Source: Microvirga thermotolerans (GTDB taxonomy: Bacteria; Pseudomonadota; Alphaproteobacteria; Rhizobiales; Beijerinckiaceae). From it: a DNA stretch of 64,000 nucleotides. A program made the position numbers and the translations under genes. Shown here piece after piece: positions 45,003 to 53,852 of this stretch. The DNA is taken from assembly GCF_009363855.1 (NCBI RefSeq), contig NZ_CP045423.1:3502001-3566000 (forward strand), written 5' to 3'. Position 1 is the stretch's first letter. Every line of letters starts with the position of its first letter. Under the pieces are notes generated by a model. That model was given only the letters and a program-made list of their open reading frames with translations. It was not told the DNA's origin and ran no database searches.

Positions 45003-46292
45003 TCACTTCTTGTGGGGCTCGTACCAGCTGGCGAGGCCGTCCTCGACCTTCTTGGCGGCCTCTTCGGGCTTCATCGTGCCGTTGATCACCTGGGCGCTCA
45101 CGTTCCAGAGCTCGTTCTCGAGATTGGGCGTCCCGCGGGAGAGGATTTGGTAGGAGTTGCGGATCGAGCTCTCGCAGGTGCCGCGCCAGCCGACGAACTT
45201 CGCCGCGACGGGATCCTTGACCGTGACCTTCTCCTTCGAGAGCGGGAAGAAGCCGGGCAGGGCATTCGCATAGATGTCCGCGAACTCGGAGGATGCGATC
45301 CAGCTCAGGAAGGTCTTGGCGGCTTCGATGTTCTTCGACTTGGCGTTGATGCCGAGCGCGATGTCCGTGTGGTCGCTGATGTAGCACTTGCCGGATGCAT
45401 CGGGCACGGGCGGGGCAAAGGCATCGAACTCGAAGTCGGCCTGCTTGCGGAAGATCGGAATGTCCCAGGACCCCGCCGGGTAGATCGCGGCGCGCCCGAG
45501 CGTGAAGAGGTTCTGGGTGTCGGGGTACTTCTGGGACTTGTATCCGTCGCCCATGTAAGGCGCCCAGCTCGCCAGTTCCTTGAAAACCTCCACATAGGCG
45601 GGATCGGTGAACTTCTGCTTGCCCTCGATGAGGGCCTTGCGCCCCTCCTCGCCCTTCCAGTAGTTCACGCCGATGTTCTGGAAGCCCATGGTGGCGGCTT
45701 CCCACTGATCGGCGGTTCCCATGGCGATCGGCGTGTATTTTCCGTCCGCCTTGATCTTGTCGAGCACCGCGTGGAACTCGGCCATGGTCTTCGGAGGCGT
45801 GAGCTTCAACTCGTCGAAGACCGCCTTGTTGTAGATGAAGCCGTGGATGACCGATGCCATCGGCATGCAGAAGGTCGTCTTGCCGTCGTCGGTGGACCAG
45901 GCGCTCCTGGCGACATCCGAGAAGTTCTCGATTCCCTTCACGTCGTTGACGGCGACGAGATGCCCCTTCTTGAAGAGGTCGAGGGAAGCGTCGAAGGGTC
46001 GGCAGGTGATGAGATCCCCAGCCGTTCCGCCGGCGAGGCGGGCATTGAGGGCGGCGTTGTATTCGGTCGGCGGGTCGGCTTTGAACTGGACCTTGATGTT
46101 CGGATACTTCTTGTTGAAGGCCGGAATGATCTGGTTGTTCCAGACATCCGCATCGTCGTTGCGCCAGCTCTCGATCGTCAGCGTCTGCGCCGTAGCGACC
46201 TGAGCGAAGGCCAGGGCGGAAGCGGCGATGGACACTGCGGCCAGCAACCGTCCGGCCCGGCTCAGAAAGACTTTTGACTCGACACGATTCAT
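45003..46292 (-). CDS. Sugar ABC transporter, periplasmic binding protein
   Basis: A 429-residue extracellular binding protein (family 1). The signal peptide ends near VATAQT; the mature part starts LTIESWRNDDADVWNNQIIP and keeps the family's PAGSWDIPIFRK region. An ATG at 46292 with GGAGG about ten bases upstream is chosen over one six codons earlier. By context it probably binds N-acetylglucosamine, chito-oligosaccharides or another amino sugar. It is the first gene of the minus-strand transporter operon, divergent from the kinase gene. Confidence 0.88.
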   Translation of the reverse strand: MNRVESKVFLSRAGRLLAAVSIAASALAFAQVATAQTLTIESWRNDDADVWNNQIIPAFNKKYPNIKVQFKADPPTEYNAALNARLAGGTAGDLITCRPFDASLDLFKKGHLVAVNDVKGIENFSDVARSAWSTDDGKTTFCMPMASVIHGFIYNKAVFDELKLTPPKTMAEFHAVLDKIKADGKYTPIAMGTADQWEAATMGFQNIGVNYWKGEEGRKALIEGKQKFTDPAYVEVFKELASWAPYMGDGYKSQKYPDTQNLFTLGRAAIYPAGSWDIPIFRKQADFEFDAFAPPVPDASGKCYISDHTDIALGINAKSKNIEAAKTFLSWIASSEFADIYANALPGFFPLSKEKVTVKDPVAAKFVGWRGTCESSIRNSYQILSRGTPNLENELWNVSAQVINGTMKPEEAAKKVEDGLASWYEPHKK

Positions 46293-46654
46293 CCTTGCGA
46301 TCCTCCACATAGGCTCCGGGCTCCTGCTACGGCCCGCCTACAGACCCCTGGACCTGCCCCGTGCGGATCGATCCGCCTTCTGGTATCGCTCCGAGCGATC
46401 CGCTTTCGCCGCCGGAGCATTTGAGGACAAGAGACCTCATATTGGTATCGCCGCTTTCGTGACCCTGCAAGCGCCTTGCCGTCGAGGTTCCGGGCTCCAT
46501 ATTCCTTCGTTGGTGCGTCGCTTTCTCCGCGGCGCCGAGGCCTGCGCGGAATGCACGGCCGCCAAATGCGCCCTTCACGAACTGGATATTAAGTGGCATG
46601 GTGGCCTGCGAACCGAAGGCGATTGCGTTTTGAGTCTCCCGCGACCCATCGACC
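46293..46654. promoter_or_regulatory. Divergent control region of the amino-sugar genes
   Basis: 362 bases between the sugar importer and kinase operons. TGGTATCG occurs twice, at 46381-46388 and within ATTGGTATCG at 46441-46450, each followed by CGCTTTCG. ATTGGTAT is half of the NagR/YvoA-type GntR operator (ATTGGTATAGACAACT in Bacillus subtilis, from memory). The GntR gene at 47545 is a likely ligand. No further gene is apparent. Confidence 0.5.
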
Positions 46655-47548
46655 ATGACTGATTCCCTTTTCCTCGGCATCGACGGCGGAGGCACCAAGT
46701 GCCGGGCGCGGCTGCGCAACGCGGCGGGCGATCTCCTGGGCGAGGGTGCAGGGGGGCCCTCCAACATCCGGCTCGACCCGGACCTGGTATGGAGCTCGAT
46801 CCTCACCGCGAGCCGGGCGGCGCTCGCCCAGGCCGGCCTCGCGGAGGCGGATCTCGGCCGCATCCATGCCGGGATGGGTGCTGCAGGCGCCGGGCAGTCG
46901 AGCGCCGTCGAGCGCCTCCTGAGCCGGCCGTCGCCTTTCGCATCCTTCTCCATCGACACGGATGCCCACACCGCGTGGCTCGGCGCCTTCGGCGGCAGGG
47001 ACGGAGCGATCCTGATCGTCGGAACGGGCTCGTGCGGCTATGGAGTCGTCGCGGGCGAACGGCGATATGTGGGTGGCTGGGGCTATGAGATCTCCGACGA
47101 GGGCAGCGGCGCCGCCATCGGCCGCGAGGCGCTGCGGCGGACGATCTGGGCCTATGACGGGCGCATCCCGGCAAGCGCGCTTACGAATGAAATCCTGGCG
47201 GAGTTCGGCCACAGCCCCGAGGCGATCGTGGACTGGGTCGGCAAGGCCCGTCCGGCGGATTATGCTCGCTATGCGCCGATGGTGCTCCGGTATGCGCAGC
47301 AGCGCGACCCGCTCGGCATCGAGCTGATCGAGGAGGCCGCGAAACAGATGGCATCCATCGCCAGCCGCCTCCTCGACCTGGGCGCGCCCGCCCTGTGCCT
47401 GTTCGGCGGGCTGGCGGAGCCGTTGCGTCCCTGGCTGCCACCGCCCCTTCAGGAGGCCGTCGCTCTCCCGGAGGCGGACGCCCTCGACGGGGCGATCCTC
47501 CTCGCCCGGCAGGCGAACGGAGGACCGCTTCCCCGGAGGCGTCGATGA
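46655..47548 (+). CDS. BadF/BadG-type ATPase, probable N-acetylglucosamine kinase
   Basis: A 297-residue ASKHA-fold kinase with phosphate motif 1 GIDGGGTKCRARL and the segments LIVGTGSCGYG and ISDEGSGAAIGREAL. Such kinases phosphorylate N-acetylglucosamine, glucosamine or related sugars at C6. Its place at the head of an operon with a GntR regulator, SIS deaminase and nagA supports GlcNAc as substrate. The end overlaps the GntR gene by 4 bp. Confidence 0.85.
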   Translation: MTDSLFLGIDGGGTKCRARLRNAAGDLLGEGAGGPSNIRLDPDLVWSSILTASRAALAQAGLAEADLGRIHAGMGAAGAGQSSAVERLLSRPSPFASFSIDTDAHTAWLGAFGGRDGAILIVGTGSCGYGVVAGERRYVGGWGYEISDEGSGAAIGREALRRTIWAYDGRIPASALTNEILAEFGHSPEAIVDWVGKARPADYARYAPMVLRYAQQRDPLGIELIEEAAKQMASIASRLLDLGAPALCLFGGLAEPLRPWLPPPLQEAVALPEADALDGAILLARQANGGPLPRRRR

Positions 47549-48327
47549 CCGGTCCGAGCGCCGACGCCCTCGCCCTGCTCCCGCTCGACGAGAGCAATCC
47601 CACGCCGCTCTATCTCCAGCTTCAGCAATCCATCGAGGAGGCCGTCCGCAAGGGCACGATCAAGGCGGACGACGCCCTGCCGGGCGAGCGGGACCTGGCC
47701 AGGCAGCTCGGCGTCTCGCGAGTGACGGTGCGCAAGGCGATCACGGGGCTCGTCAAGAAGGGCGTCCTCGTCCAGCGGTGGGGATCGGGCACCTTCATCG
47801 CGCCGCAGATGCGCCTGGAGCAGCCCCTGTCCCGCCTCTCGAGCTTCACCGACGACATGTCGGCCCGCGGCCTCGCCTCATCGGCGGTCCTTCTCAGCCG
47901 GTCCGTGGGGCAGGCCTCCCCGAACGAGCTGATGGCGCTGGGGCTGTCGCCGGGCGACCAGGTCAGCCGTGTCAACCGCCTCCGCCTCGCCAACGGCATT
48001 CCCATGGCCATCGAGCATGCCGTCGTGCCGAGCCGCTTCCTGCCGGACCCCTCTCTGGTCAAGCAATCGCTCTATGCGGTCCTGCACGAGCAGGGCGTCA
48101 TGCCGACCAGGGCCCTGCAGCGGCTCCATGCCGTACTGCTCTCCGACGAGCAGGCCTCCCTGCTACAGGTGCCGGCGAAGAGTCCGGCACTCTACATCGA
48201 GCGCCGCTCATTCACCGCCTCGGGAGAAGCGGTCGAGTTCACCTCGTCCTATTATCGGGGCGATGCCTATGACTTCGTAGCGGAGCTGACCATCAGCCCG
48301 CCTGACCGGACCCAACACGATGCCTGA
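47545..48327 (+). CDS. GntR-family regulator, HutC/NagR subfamily
   Basis: A 260-residue repressor-type protein with an N-terminal winged helix (about 22-90, PGERDLARQLGVSRVTVRKA and VQRWGSGTFI) and a C-terminal UTRA effector domain (about 95-255, with IPMAIEHAVVPSRFLP and SPALYIERRSF). NagR-type members respond to amino-sugar phosphates. TGGTAT-type sites in the intergenic regions at 46293-46654 and 55353-55489 are candidates for its operators. It is embedded in the operon it probably controls. Confidence 0.9.
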   Translation: MTGPSADALALLPLDESNPTPLYLQLQQSIEEAVRKGTIKADDALPGERDLARQLGVSRVTVRKAITGLVKKGVLVQRWGSGTFIAPQMRLEQPLSRLSSFTDDMSARGLASSAVLLSRSVGQASPNELMALGLSPGDQVSRVNRLRLANGIPMAIEHAVVPSRFLPDPSLVKQSLYAVLHEQGVMPTRALQRLHAVLLSDEQASLLQVPAKSPALYIERRSFTASGEAVEFTSSYYRGDAYDFVAELTISPPDRTQHDA

Positions 48328-49366
48328 TCCGAACCCCTCGAACCCGACGGCCATGCTGCGCGAAGCCCGCGAGGCGCCGGACGTCGTGGCGCGGCTCCTT
48401 GCGATCAACGCGGACCTCTGCCGCGACCTCGGCAGGCGCCTGCGCGCGTCGCCGCCTCCCTTCGCGGTGACCTGCGCGCGGGGCAGCTCCGACAATGCGG
48501 CAACCTTCGCGAAGTATCTTCTCGAGATTCATTCCGGTCTCGTGACTGCCTCCGTCGGGCCCTCCGTCACGTCGGTGTACGAGGCGCGTCCGCGGATGCG
48601 CAACGCTCTCTTCCTCGCCGTTTCCCAGTCGGGCCGCAGTCCCGACATCCTCAATCTCGCGCAGGCGGGGCGCGCCGACGGCGCCCTCACCGTCGCGCTC
48701 GTCAACGACACCTCGTCGCCGCTCGCCGAGACCTGCGAGATCGTCCTGCCCCTCCACGCGGGCCCGGAAAAGAGCGTGGCCGCGACGAAATCCTTCATCG
48801 CGGCGCTTGCCGCATCGCTGCAGCTCGTGGCGCACTGGTCGGAGGACCGGGAGCTCCTGGCAGCCCTGGATGGACTCCCCGACGCGCTGGCGAAATCCGC
48901 CGCGCTCGACTGGTCCGACGCGCTGCCGCTCCTGAAGGATGCGGACAATCTCTTCGTGGTCGGACGCGGCGTCGGCTTCGCCATGGCCCAGGAGACCGCG
49001 CTGAAGCTCAAGGAGACCTCCGGCATCCACGCGGAGGCCATGAGCGCCGCCGAGCTCATGCACGGGCCCTGGACGCTCGCCGGGGCGCATTTTCCGGTCC
49101 TGGTTCTCAGCCAGCGCGACGAGACCTTGAGCGGCGTGAACGACCTCGTGACGAAGCTGAGCGAGCAGAACGTGCCCGTCATCGTGGCCGGAGCGGCGGA
49201 GGGGCCTGCGACGGTCACGCTCCCCTCTCTCGAGGGCCTCCACCCCTTCATCGCGCCGCTGGCGCTGATCCAGAGCTTCTATCCTCTCGTGAATGCGATC
49301 GCGCAGGCCCGCGGCCGGGACCCGGACAATCCCCCGCGCCTGCGCAAGGTGACGGAGACAGTCTGA
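48320..49366 (+). CDS. SIS-domain aminosugar-6-phosphate deaminase/isomerase
   Basis: A 348-residue protein with two SIS domains: CARGSSDNAATFAKY and SQSGRSPDILNLAQ in the first, VVGRGVGFAMAQETALKLKE and AMSAAELMHGP in the second. It lacks the N-terminal glutaminase domain of GlmS, so it should run as a deaminase, converting glucosamine 6-phosphate to fructose 6-phosphate and ammonia (NagB-II/AgaS type). It overlaps the GntR gene by 8 bases and nagA by one. Confidence 0.88.
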   Translation: MPDPNPSNPTAMLREAREAPDVVARLLAINADLCRDLGRRLRASPPPFAVTCARGSSDNAATFAKYLLEIHSGLVTASVGPSVTSVYEARPRMRNALFLAVSQSGRSPDILNLAQAGRADGALTVALVNDTSSPLAETCEIVLPLHAGPEKSVAATKSFIAALAASLQLVAHWSEDRELLAALDGLPDALAKSAALDWSDALPLLKDADNLFVVGRGVGFAMAQETALKLKETSGIHAEAMSAAELMHGPWTLAGAHFPVLVLSQRDETLSGVNDLVTKLSEQNVPVIVAGAAEGPATVTLPSLEGLHPFIAPLALIQSFYPLVNAIAQARGRDPDNPPRLRKVTETV

Positions 49367-50493
49367 TGACCTTCGCCTTGACCGGAGCCCGCATCTTCGA
49401 CGGCGACCACATGCTCGAAGGCCGGGCCGTGGTCGTCGAGAACGGACGGATCATCGCCATTCCGTCCGAGAAGGATCTCCCCGCAGGCGTCGAGCGGCGC
49501 AGGCTGGAAGGGCTCCTCGCGCCGGGCTTCATCGACGTCCAGGTCAATGGCGGCGGCGGGGTTCTCTTCAACGACGAGCGGAACGTCGAAGGTCTGCGCC
49601 GGATCGCAGCCGCACACCGGAGCTACGGCACGGTCGGCCTGCTTCCCACCTTCATCACGGACACCCGCGAGAGGATGGCGGAGGCGGTCGCCGCCATGCG
49701 CCAGGCGCTTGCAGCCCGGGTTCCCGGCGTCCTCGGCATCCATGTGGAAGGCCCCTTCATCAATCCCGAGCGCAAGGGCGTCCACAACCCGGCCTATATG
49801 CGGCCCATCGAGGACGAGGACATCGCGATCCTCACCTCCCTGTCTCAGGGGCGCACCCTCGTCACCCTCGCGCCGGAGATGAACAGCCCGGAGGCTATTG
49901 CGCGTCTCGCCAGTGCCAGCGTCCTGATCTGCGCCGGCCATACAGCAGGCCGCTACGGAGAGATCATGGAAGCCTGCCGGCATGGCCTGCGCGGCTTCAC
50001 GCACCTCTTCAACGCCATGCCGCCCCTCGCCGGGCGCGATCCCGGACCCGTGGGCGCGGCTCTCGACAGCCGGGACACCTGGTGCGGCATCATCGTCGAC
50101 GGACATCATGTGGACGATGCCTCGCTGCGCGTCGCGGTCGCCGCCAAGGGAACGGAACGGATGATGCTCGTCACGGACGCCATGTCCGTCACCGGCACGG
50201 ACCTCGACCGCTTCGCTCTCCACGGACGCACGATCTACCGTAAGGACGGCAGGCTGACCACGGAAGACGGGACCCTCGCCGGTTCCGATCTCGACATGGC
50301 AAGCGCCGTGCGCAACGCAGTCCATCGCCTCGGCCTGCCGCTGCACACGGCGCTGCGCATGGCGTCCCTGGTTCCCTCCGCCTTCCTGCGCCTCGACCGC
50401 GACCTGGGGCGGATCGCGCCCGGCTACCGGGCCAGCCTCGTCCTGCTCGACGATGCGCTCGAGGTGCGGCAGACCTGGATCGACGGCGAATAG
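49366..50493 (+). CDS. nagA: N-acetylglucosamine-6-phosphate deacetylase
   Basis: A 375-residue amidohydrolase with the full NagA set: GFIDVQVNG, HVEGPFINPERKGVH, a His in CAGHTAG, THLFNAMPPL, DGHHVDDA and the catalytic Asp in VTDAMSVTG. It removes acetate from GlcNAc-6-phosphate, feeding the deaminase encoded just upstream (the genes overlap by one base, TGATG). It serves both imported GlcNAc and the GlcNAc-6-phosphate made by MurQ from muropeptides. Confidence 0.95.
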   Translation: MTFALTGARIFDGDHMLEGRAVVVENGRIIAIPSEKDLPAGVERRRLEGLLAPGFIDVQVNGGGGVLFNDERNVEGLRRIAAAHRSYGTVGLLPTFITDTRERMAEAVAAMRQALAARVPGVLGIHVEGPFINPERKGVHNPAYMRPIEDEDIAILTSLSQGRTLVTLAPEMNSPEAIARLASASVLICAGHTAGRYGEIMEACRHGLRGFTHLFNAMPPLAGRDPGPVGAALDSRDTWCGIIVDGHHVDDASLRVAVAAKGTERMMLVTDAMSVTGTDLDRFALHGRTIYRKDGRLTTEDGTLAGSDLDMASAVRNAVHRLGLPLHTALRMASLVPSAFLRLDRDLGRIAPGYRASLVLLDDALEVRQTWIDGE

Positions 50494-50507
50494 GACGGGA
50501 GGCTCCC

Positions 50508-51575
50508 ATGGGCGCGAAGCGGGTTCTGGTGGTCGGGCTCGGCAACATGGGCATGTCCCACGCACGGGCCTATGAGCGGATCGAAGGGTTCGACATCGCG
50601 GGCCTGTGCACCCGCAACATCGAGGAGACGCCGCTGCCGCCCACCCTTCGCTCGGCTCCGCGCTTCAGCCGCTACGAGGAGGCGCTGGCGGCGCTCAGGC
50701 CCGACGTGGTTTCCATCAACACCTGGTCGGATACCCATGCCGACTACGCCATCAAGGCGATGGAGGCCGGCGCCCATGTCTTCGTCGAGAAGCCTCTCGC
50801 CGATACGGTCGCGGATGCCGAGCGCGTCGTGGAGACGGCGCGCCGCACGGGCAGGAAGCTCGTCATCGGCTATATCCTGCGGCATCACCCGTCGTGGATG
50901 AAGTTCATCGAGATCGCCCGGACCCTCGGCTCGCCTCACGTCTTCCGCATGAACCTGAACCAGCAGTCGAGCGGCGCGGCCTGGGAGGCCCACAGACGGT
51001 TGCTCCAGTCCCTTTCGCCCATCGTCGACTGCGGCGTGCACTATGTGGACGTGATGTGCCAGATCACCCGCGCGATGCCTGTGCAGGTTCACGCGGTCGG
51101 CGCGCGGCTCACGGACGACATGCCCGCAGGCATGTACAATTACGGCCACCTGCACGTCCGTTTCGAGGACGGCTCCGTCGGCTGGTACGAAGCGGGCTGG
51201 GGGCCGATGATGAGCGAGACGGCCTATTTCGTGAAGGACGTGATCGGGCCGAAGGGCAGCGTCAGCATCGTCATGACCGAGACGGCGGGCGGCATGAAGT
51301 CGGACGACATCAACGCCCATACGAAGACCAACCGCATCCTTCTCCATCATGCCGACCTGGACCCCGATGGCCGCTTCGCGCGAAGGGACGAACCCATCGA
51401 CACGGCGGACGAGCCCGATCACGACGCCCTCTGCGAGCGTGAGCAGCGCTTCCTGCTCCGGGCCATCGACGAGGACCTGGACCTGACCGATCACATGAAC
51501 GACGCCGTCCGGTCCCTGCGGATCGTGCTGGCGGCGGACGAGTCGGTCCGCACCGGGCGCGTCGTCGGCCTCTGA
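50508..51575 (+). CDS. Gfo/Idh/MocA-family oxidoreductase
   Basis: A 355-residue NAD(P)-dependent oxidoreductase with the Rossmann motif VVGLGNMGMSHARAY, the EKPLADT signature and a C-terminal alpha/beta domain (VDCGVHYVDVMCQ). The family acts on sugars, inositols and amino-sugar derivatives. It closes the nagA operon, 14 bases after nagA, so an amino-sugar or sugar-acid substrate is plausible, but none can be named. It ends three bases before a convergent acetyltransferase gene. Confidence 0.85.
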   Translation: MGAKRVLVVGLGNMGMSHARAYERIEGFDIAGLCTRNIEETPLPPTLRSAPRFSRYEEALAALRPDVVSINTWSDTHADYAIKAMEAGAHVFVEKPLADTVADAERVVETARRTGRKLVIGYILRHHPSWMKFIEIARTLGSPHVFRMNLNQQSSGAAWEAHRRLLQSLSPIVDCGVHYVDVMCQITRAMPVQVHAVGARLTDDMPAGMYNYGHLHVRFEDGSVGWYEAGWGPMMSETAYFVKDVIGPKGSVSIVMTETAGGMKSDDINAHTKTNRILLHHADLDPDGRFARRDEPIDTADEPDHDALCEREQRFLLRAIDEDLDLTDHMNDAVRSLRIVLAADESVRTGRVVGL

Positions 51576-51578
51576 CGC

Positions 51579-52016
51579 TCAATCCTTGACGTAGAACACG
51601 AAGCTGCGGCTGCGGCCCGCGAAGTCGCGCTCGTATTCCCGGGCGACGCGCCAGCCGTGCCGTTCGTAGAAGCGGCGCGCCGGAAGATTGTCCCGGAAGC
51701 ATTCGAGGCTCTTCGCTCCGCGCAGTTCCGCCTCCCGCAGGAGGCGTGCCCCGCCGCCCTTTCCGCCGAGGGCAGGGTCCATGAAGAGCATGTCGATATG
51801 CCCGTCCGTCATGAGGAGGAAGCCTGCCGGGGCCTCGCCCGCGCAGGCCACCAGCATCCGCTGCCATGTTTCCTCGAAGCGGTGCGCGAAAAAGGCGGCA
51901 TCGCGACCGGCGAGGACCTCCTCCTCGAGGATCGCCGCGAAGGCGGCTCTGTAGGAGGCCGCGGCGATGGCGGCGAGTGCGGGAACGTCGCCCTGCCTCG
52001 CGTCCCTCACCTTCAC
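51579..52016 (-). CDS. GNAT-family N-acetyltransferase
   Basis: A 145-residue protein with the GNAT fold: the acetyl-CoA loop reads LGGKGGGARLLREAE and the C-terminal RRFYERHGWRVARE is characteristic. The GTG at 52016 overlaps the stop of the upstream permease (GTGA), so it is the last gene of the peptide transporter operon. It may acetylate a peptide or amino acid brought in by that importer, for instance a cell-wall peptide product, but the substrate is unknown. Confidence 0.82.
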   Translation of the reverse strand: MKVRDARQGDVPALAAIAAASYRAAFAAILEEEVLAGRDAAFFAHRFEETWQRMLVACAGEAPAGFLLMTDGHIDMLFMDPALGGKGGGARLLREAELRGAKSLECFRDNLPARRFYERHGWRVAREYERDFAGRSRSFVFYVKD

Positions 52017-52837
52017 GACTGGCCCCGCAGGCGCGGATCGAGGGTGTCCCGGAGCGCGTCTCCCAGCAGGTTGAACCCGAACGAGAGGAACAGGATCGCG
52101 AATCCGGCGAAGATTGCGCTCCAGGGAGAGAGCTGGAGGAAGTTGCGCCCCTCGGACAGCATCAGCCCGAGCGAGGGCGTCGGCGGCTGCGTCCCCAACC
52201 CAAGGAACGACAGGGAGGCTTCCACGAGGATGGCGGCCGAGAGCAGCAGGCTTGTCTGGACGAGGATGACGGAGGCCAGGTTCGGCAGGATGTGCAGGAA
52301 GATGATGCGCGCGTCCGAAGCGCCGATGGCCTTCGCGCCCGCGACGTACTCGCTCTCGCACAGGACGAGGGCGGGGCCGCGCAGGAGGCGCGCGAAGATA
52401 GGGGTGTAGACCACCGCGATGGCGGCGGCGGCGCTGTAGGTGTGCGGCCCCAGCACGGCGATGATGCCGATGGCGAGCAGCATCACCGGGAACGCGAAGA
52501 GCACGTCCATGACGCGCATGATGATGCGGTCGAGCCAGCCGCGGTAATAGGCTGCGGCGAGCCCCAGGGTGCCCCCGGTGAGGAGGGCGATGCCCACGGC
52601 CAGCACGCAGGCGATGAGGGACGTGCGGTAGCCGAAGAGGATGCGCGTGAGCACGTCGCGCCCCAGCTGATCGGTGCCGAGCCAGTTGAGCGCCGTTGGC
52701 CCCTTCAGGCGGCGGGCGATGCTCTGCGCCATGGGATCGTAGGGCGCCAGCCACGGCGCGCCGACGGCGAGGACGACCTGCAGGGCCACGAGAAAGAGGG
52801 CGAAGGTCAGGAGCTTGTTCTTGAGGAGACGCGACAC
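52013..52837 (-). CDS. Peptide ABC transporter permease (DppC type)
   Basis: A 274-residue membrane protein with the DppC/OppC pattern: N-terminal LAPYDPM, HxLGTD-like LNWLGTDQLGRDVLTRILFG, the EAA-type loop (AGAKAIGASDARIIFLHILPN, in part) and C-terminal LGDALRDTLDPRLRG. A GTG start four bases after the dppB-type stop is used. It pairs with the DppB-type permease. No ATPase gene follows. Confidence 0.92.
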   Translation of the reverse strand: MSRLLKNKLLTFALFLVALQVVLAVGAPWLAPYDPMAQSIARRLKGPTALNWLGTDQLGRDVLTRILFGYRTSLIACVLAVGIALLTGGTLGLAAAYYRGWLDRIIMRVMDVLFAFPVMLLAIGIIAVLGPHTYSAAAAIAVVYTPIFARLLRGPALVLCESEYVAGAKAIGASDARIIFLHILPNLASVILVQTSLLLSAAILVEASLSFLGLGTQPPTPSLGLMLSEGRNFLQLSPWSAIFAGFAILFLSFGFNLLGDALRDTLDPRLRGQS

Positions 52838-52841
52838 GGCC

Positions 52842-53789
52842 TTACGCCCTCACCCGCGGATCGACGACGATGTAGAGGAAGTCGACCAGGAAGTTCACCA
52901 GAACGAAACCGGCCGTGACCACGAGGATCGTGGCCTGGATGAGCGGGTAGTTGCGCTCCGCGATGGCGCCGAGAATGAGGCGCCCCAGCCCCGGAATGGC
53001 GAAGACCTGCTCCACCACGATGGCACCGCCCAGCAGGTAGCCGGTCATGATGCCGACGCTGGTGAGGAAGGGGATGAGGGCGTTGCGCAGGGCGTGCTTG
53101 TACACGACCCGCCGCTCGCTCAGACCCTTGGCCCTGGCGGTTCGGACATAGTCCTGGCCGAGGGCGTCGAGCATCGCTGAGCGGACGAGCCGCGACAGGT
53201 TGGCGAGGATCGGCAGCGCCAGGGCGACGGACGGCAGGATCATCCGCTGGAGGTTGCCCAGCGGGTCCTCGGAGAACGGCACGTATCCGAGGGACGAGAA
53301 GCCCGGCGCGAATGCCGAGAAGAGAAGGATCAGGACGATGCCGAGCCAGAAGGAGGGGATCGTCAGCCCGGCGATGGCGCCGATGCGCATGGCGACGTCC
53401 GCGCTGCGCCCGCGGGTCTGCGCCATCCAGCAGCCGAGCGGCACCGCCAGCACGGCGCCGATGAGGAGCGACAGGAAGGTCAGCTCCAGGGTCGGCCAGA
53501 GATGGATGAGGATCTCGGTCGCCACGGGCCGGCCGGTCCAGAGGGATGTTCCGAAGTCGCCGCGCAGGGCGGCGCCGGCCCAGCGCAGGTACTGCTCCAC
53601 GATGGGCCGGTCGAGGCCGACGCGGCTGTTGAGCTCCGCCATCCGCTCGGGCGTGATCTCCGTGTTGGCGCCGAGCATGATCGCCACCGCATCCCCGGGG
53701 ATGAGGCGGATCATCAGGAAGACGATGATCGAGACGCCGAAGAGAACGATGGCGAGGTCGACCAGGCGCGAGAGCAGAATGCGACTCAT
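52842..53789 (-). CDS. Peptide ABC transporter permease (DppB type)
   Basis: A 315-residue membrane protein with the DppB/OppB pattern: GVSIIVFLMIRLIPGDA near the N terminus, LGLDRP-like VGLDRPIVEQYLRW, GDFGTSLWTGRPV, the EAA loop (RTARAKGLSERRVVYKHALRN, in part) and VEQVFAIPGLGRL. It forms a channel with the DppC-type protein. A strong hairpin separates it from the binding-protein gene upstream. Confidence 0.92.
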   Translation of the reverse strand: MSRILLSRLVDLAIVLFGVSIIVFLMIRLIPGDAVAIMLGANTEITPERMAELNSRVGLDRPIVEQYLRWAGAALRGDFGTSLWTGRPVATEILIHLWPTLELTFLSLLIGAVLAVPLGCWMAQTRGRSADVAMRIGAIAGLTIPSFWLGIVLILLFSAFAPGFSSLGYVPFSEDPLGNLQRMILPSVALALPILANLSRLVRSAMLDALGQDYVRTARAKGLSERRVVYKHALRNALIPFLTSVGIMTGYLLGGAIVVEQVFAIPGLGRLILGAIAERNYPLIQATILVVTAGFVLVNFLVDFLYIVVDPRVRA

Positions 53790-53813
53790 CGTAATGCATA
53801 CATGTGGAGAGCG

Positions 53814-53845
53814 GCCTCCGGGGCGGACGGTCCCGCCCCGGAGGC
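53814..53845 (-). terminator. Intercistronic hairpin after the peptide-binding-protein gene
   Basis: A perfect 13-bp stem, GCCTCCGGGGCGG (53814-53826) with CCGCCCCGGAGGC (53833-53845), and a 6-nt loop. It lies eight bases after the binding-protein stop and before the permease gene. There is no U-tract on the transcribed strand. It is the strongest of three hairpins at equivalent operon positions. Confidence 0.8.
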
Positions 53846-53852
53846 GGTGGCA

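Noticed and set aside
48320..49366. Glucosamine-6-phosphate synthase (GlmS)
   Set aside because: The N-terminal glutaminase domain with its catalytic Cys is absent; only the two SIS domains are present, as in catabolic deaminases.
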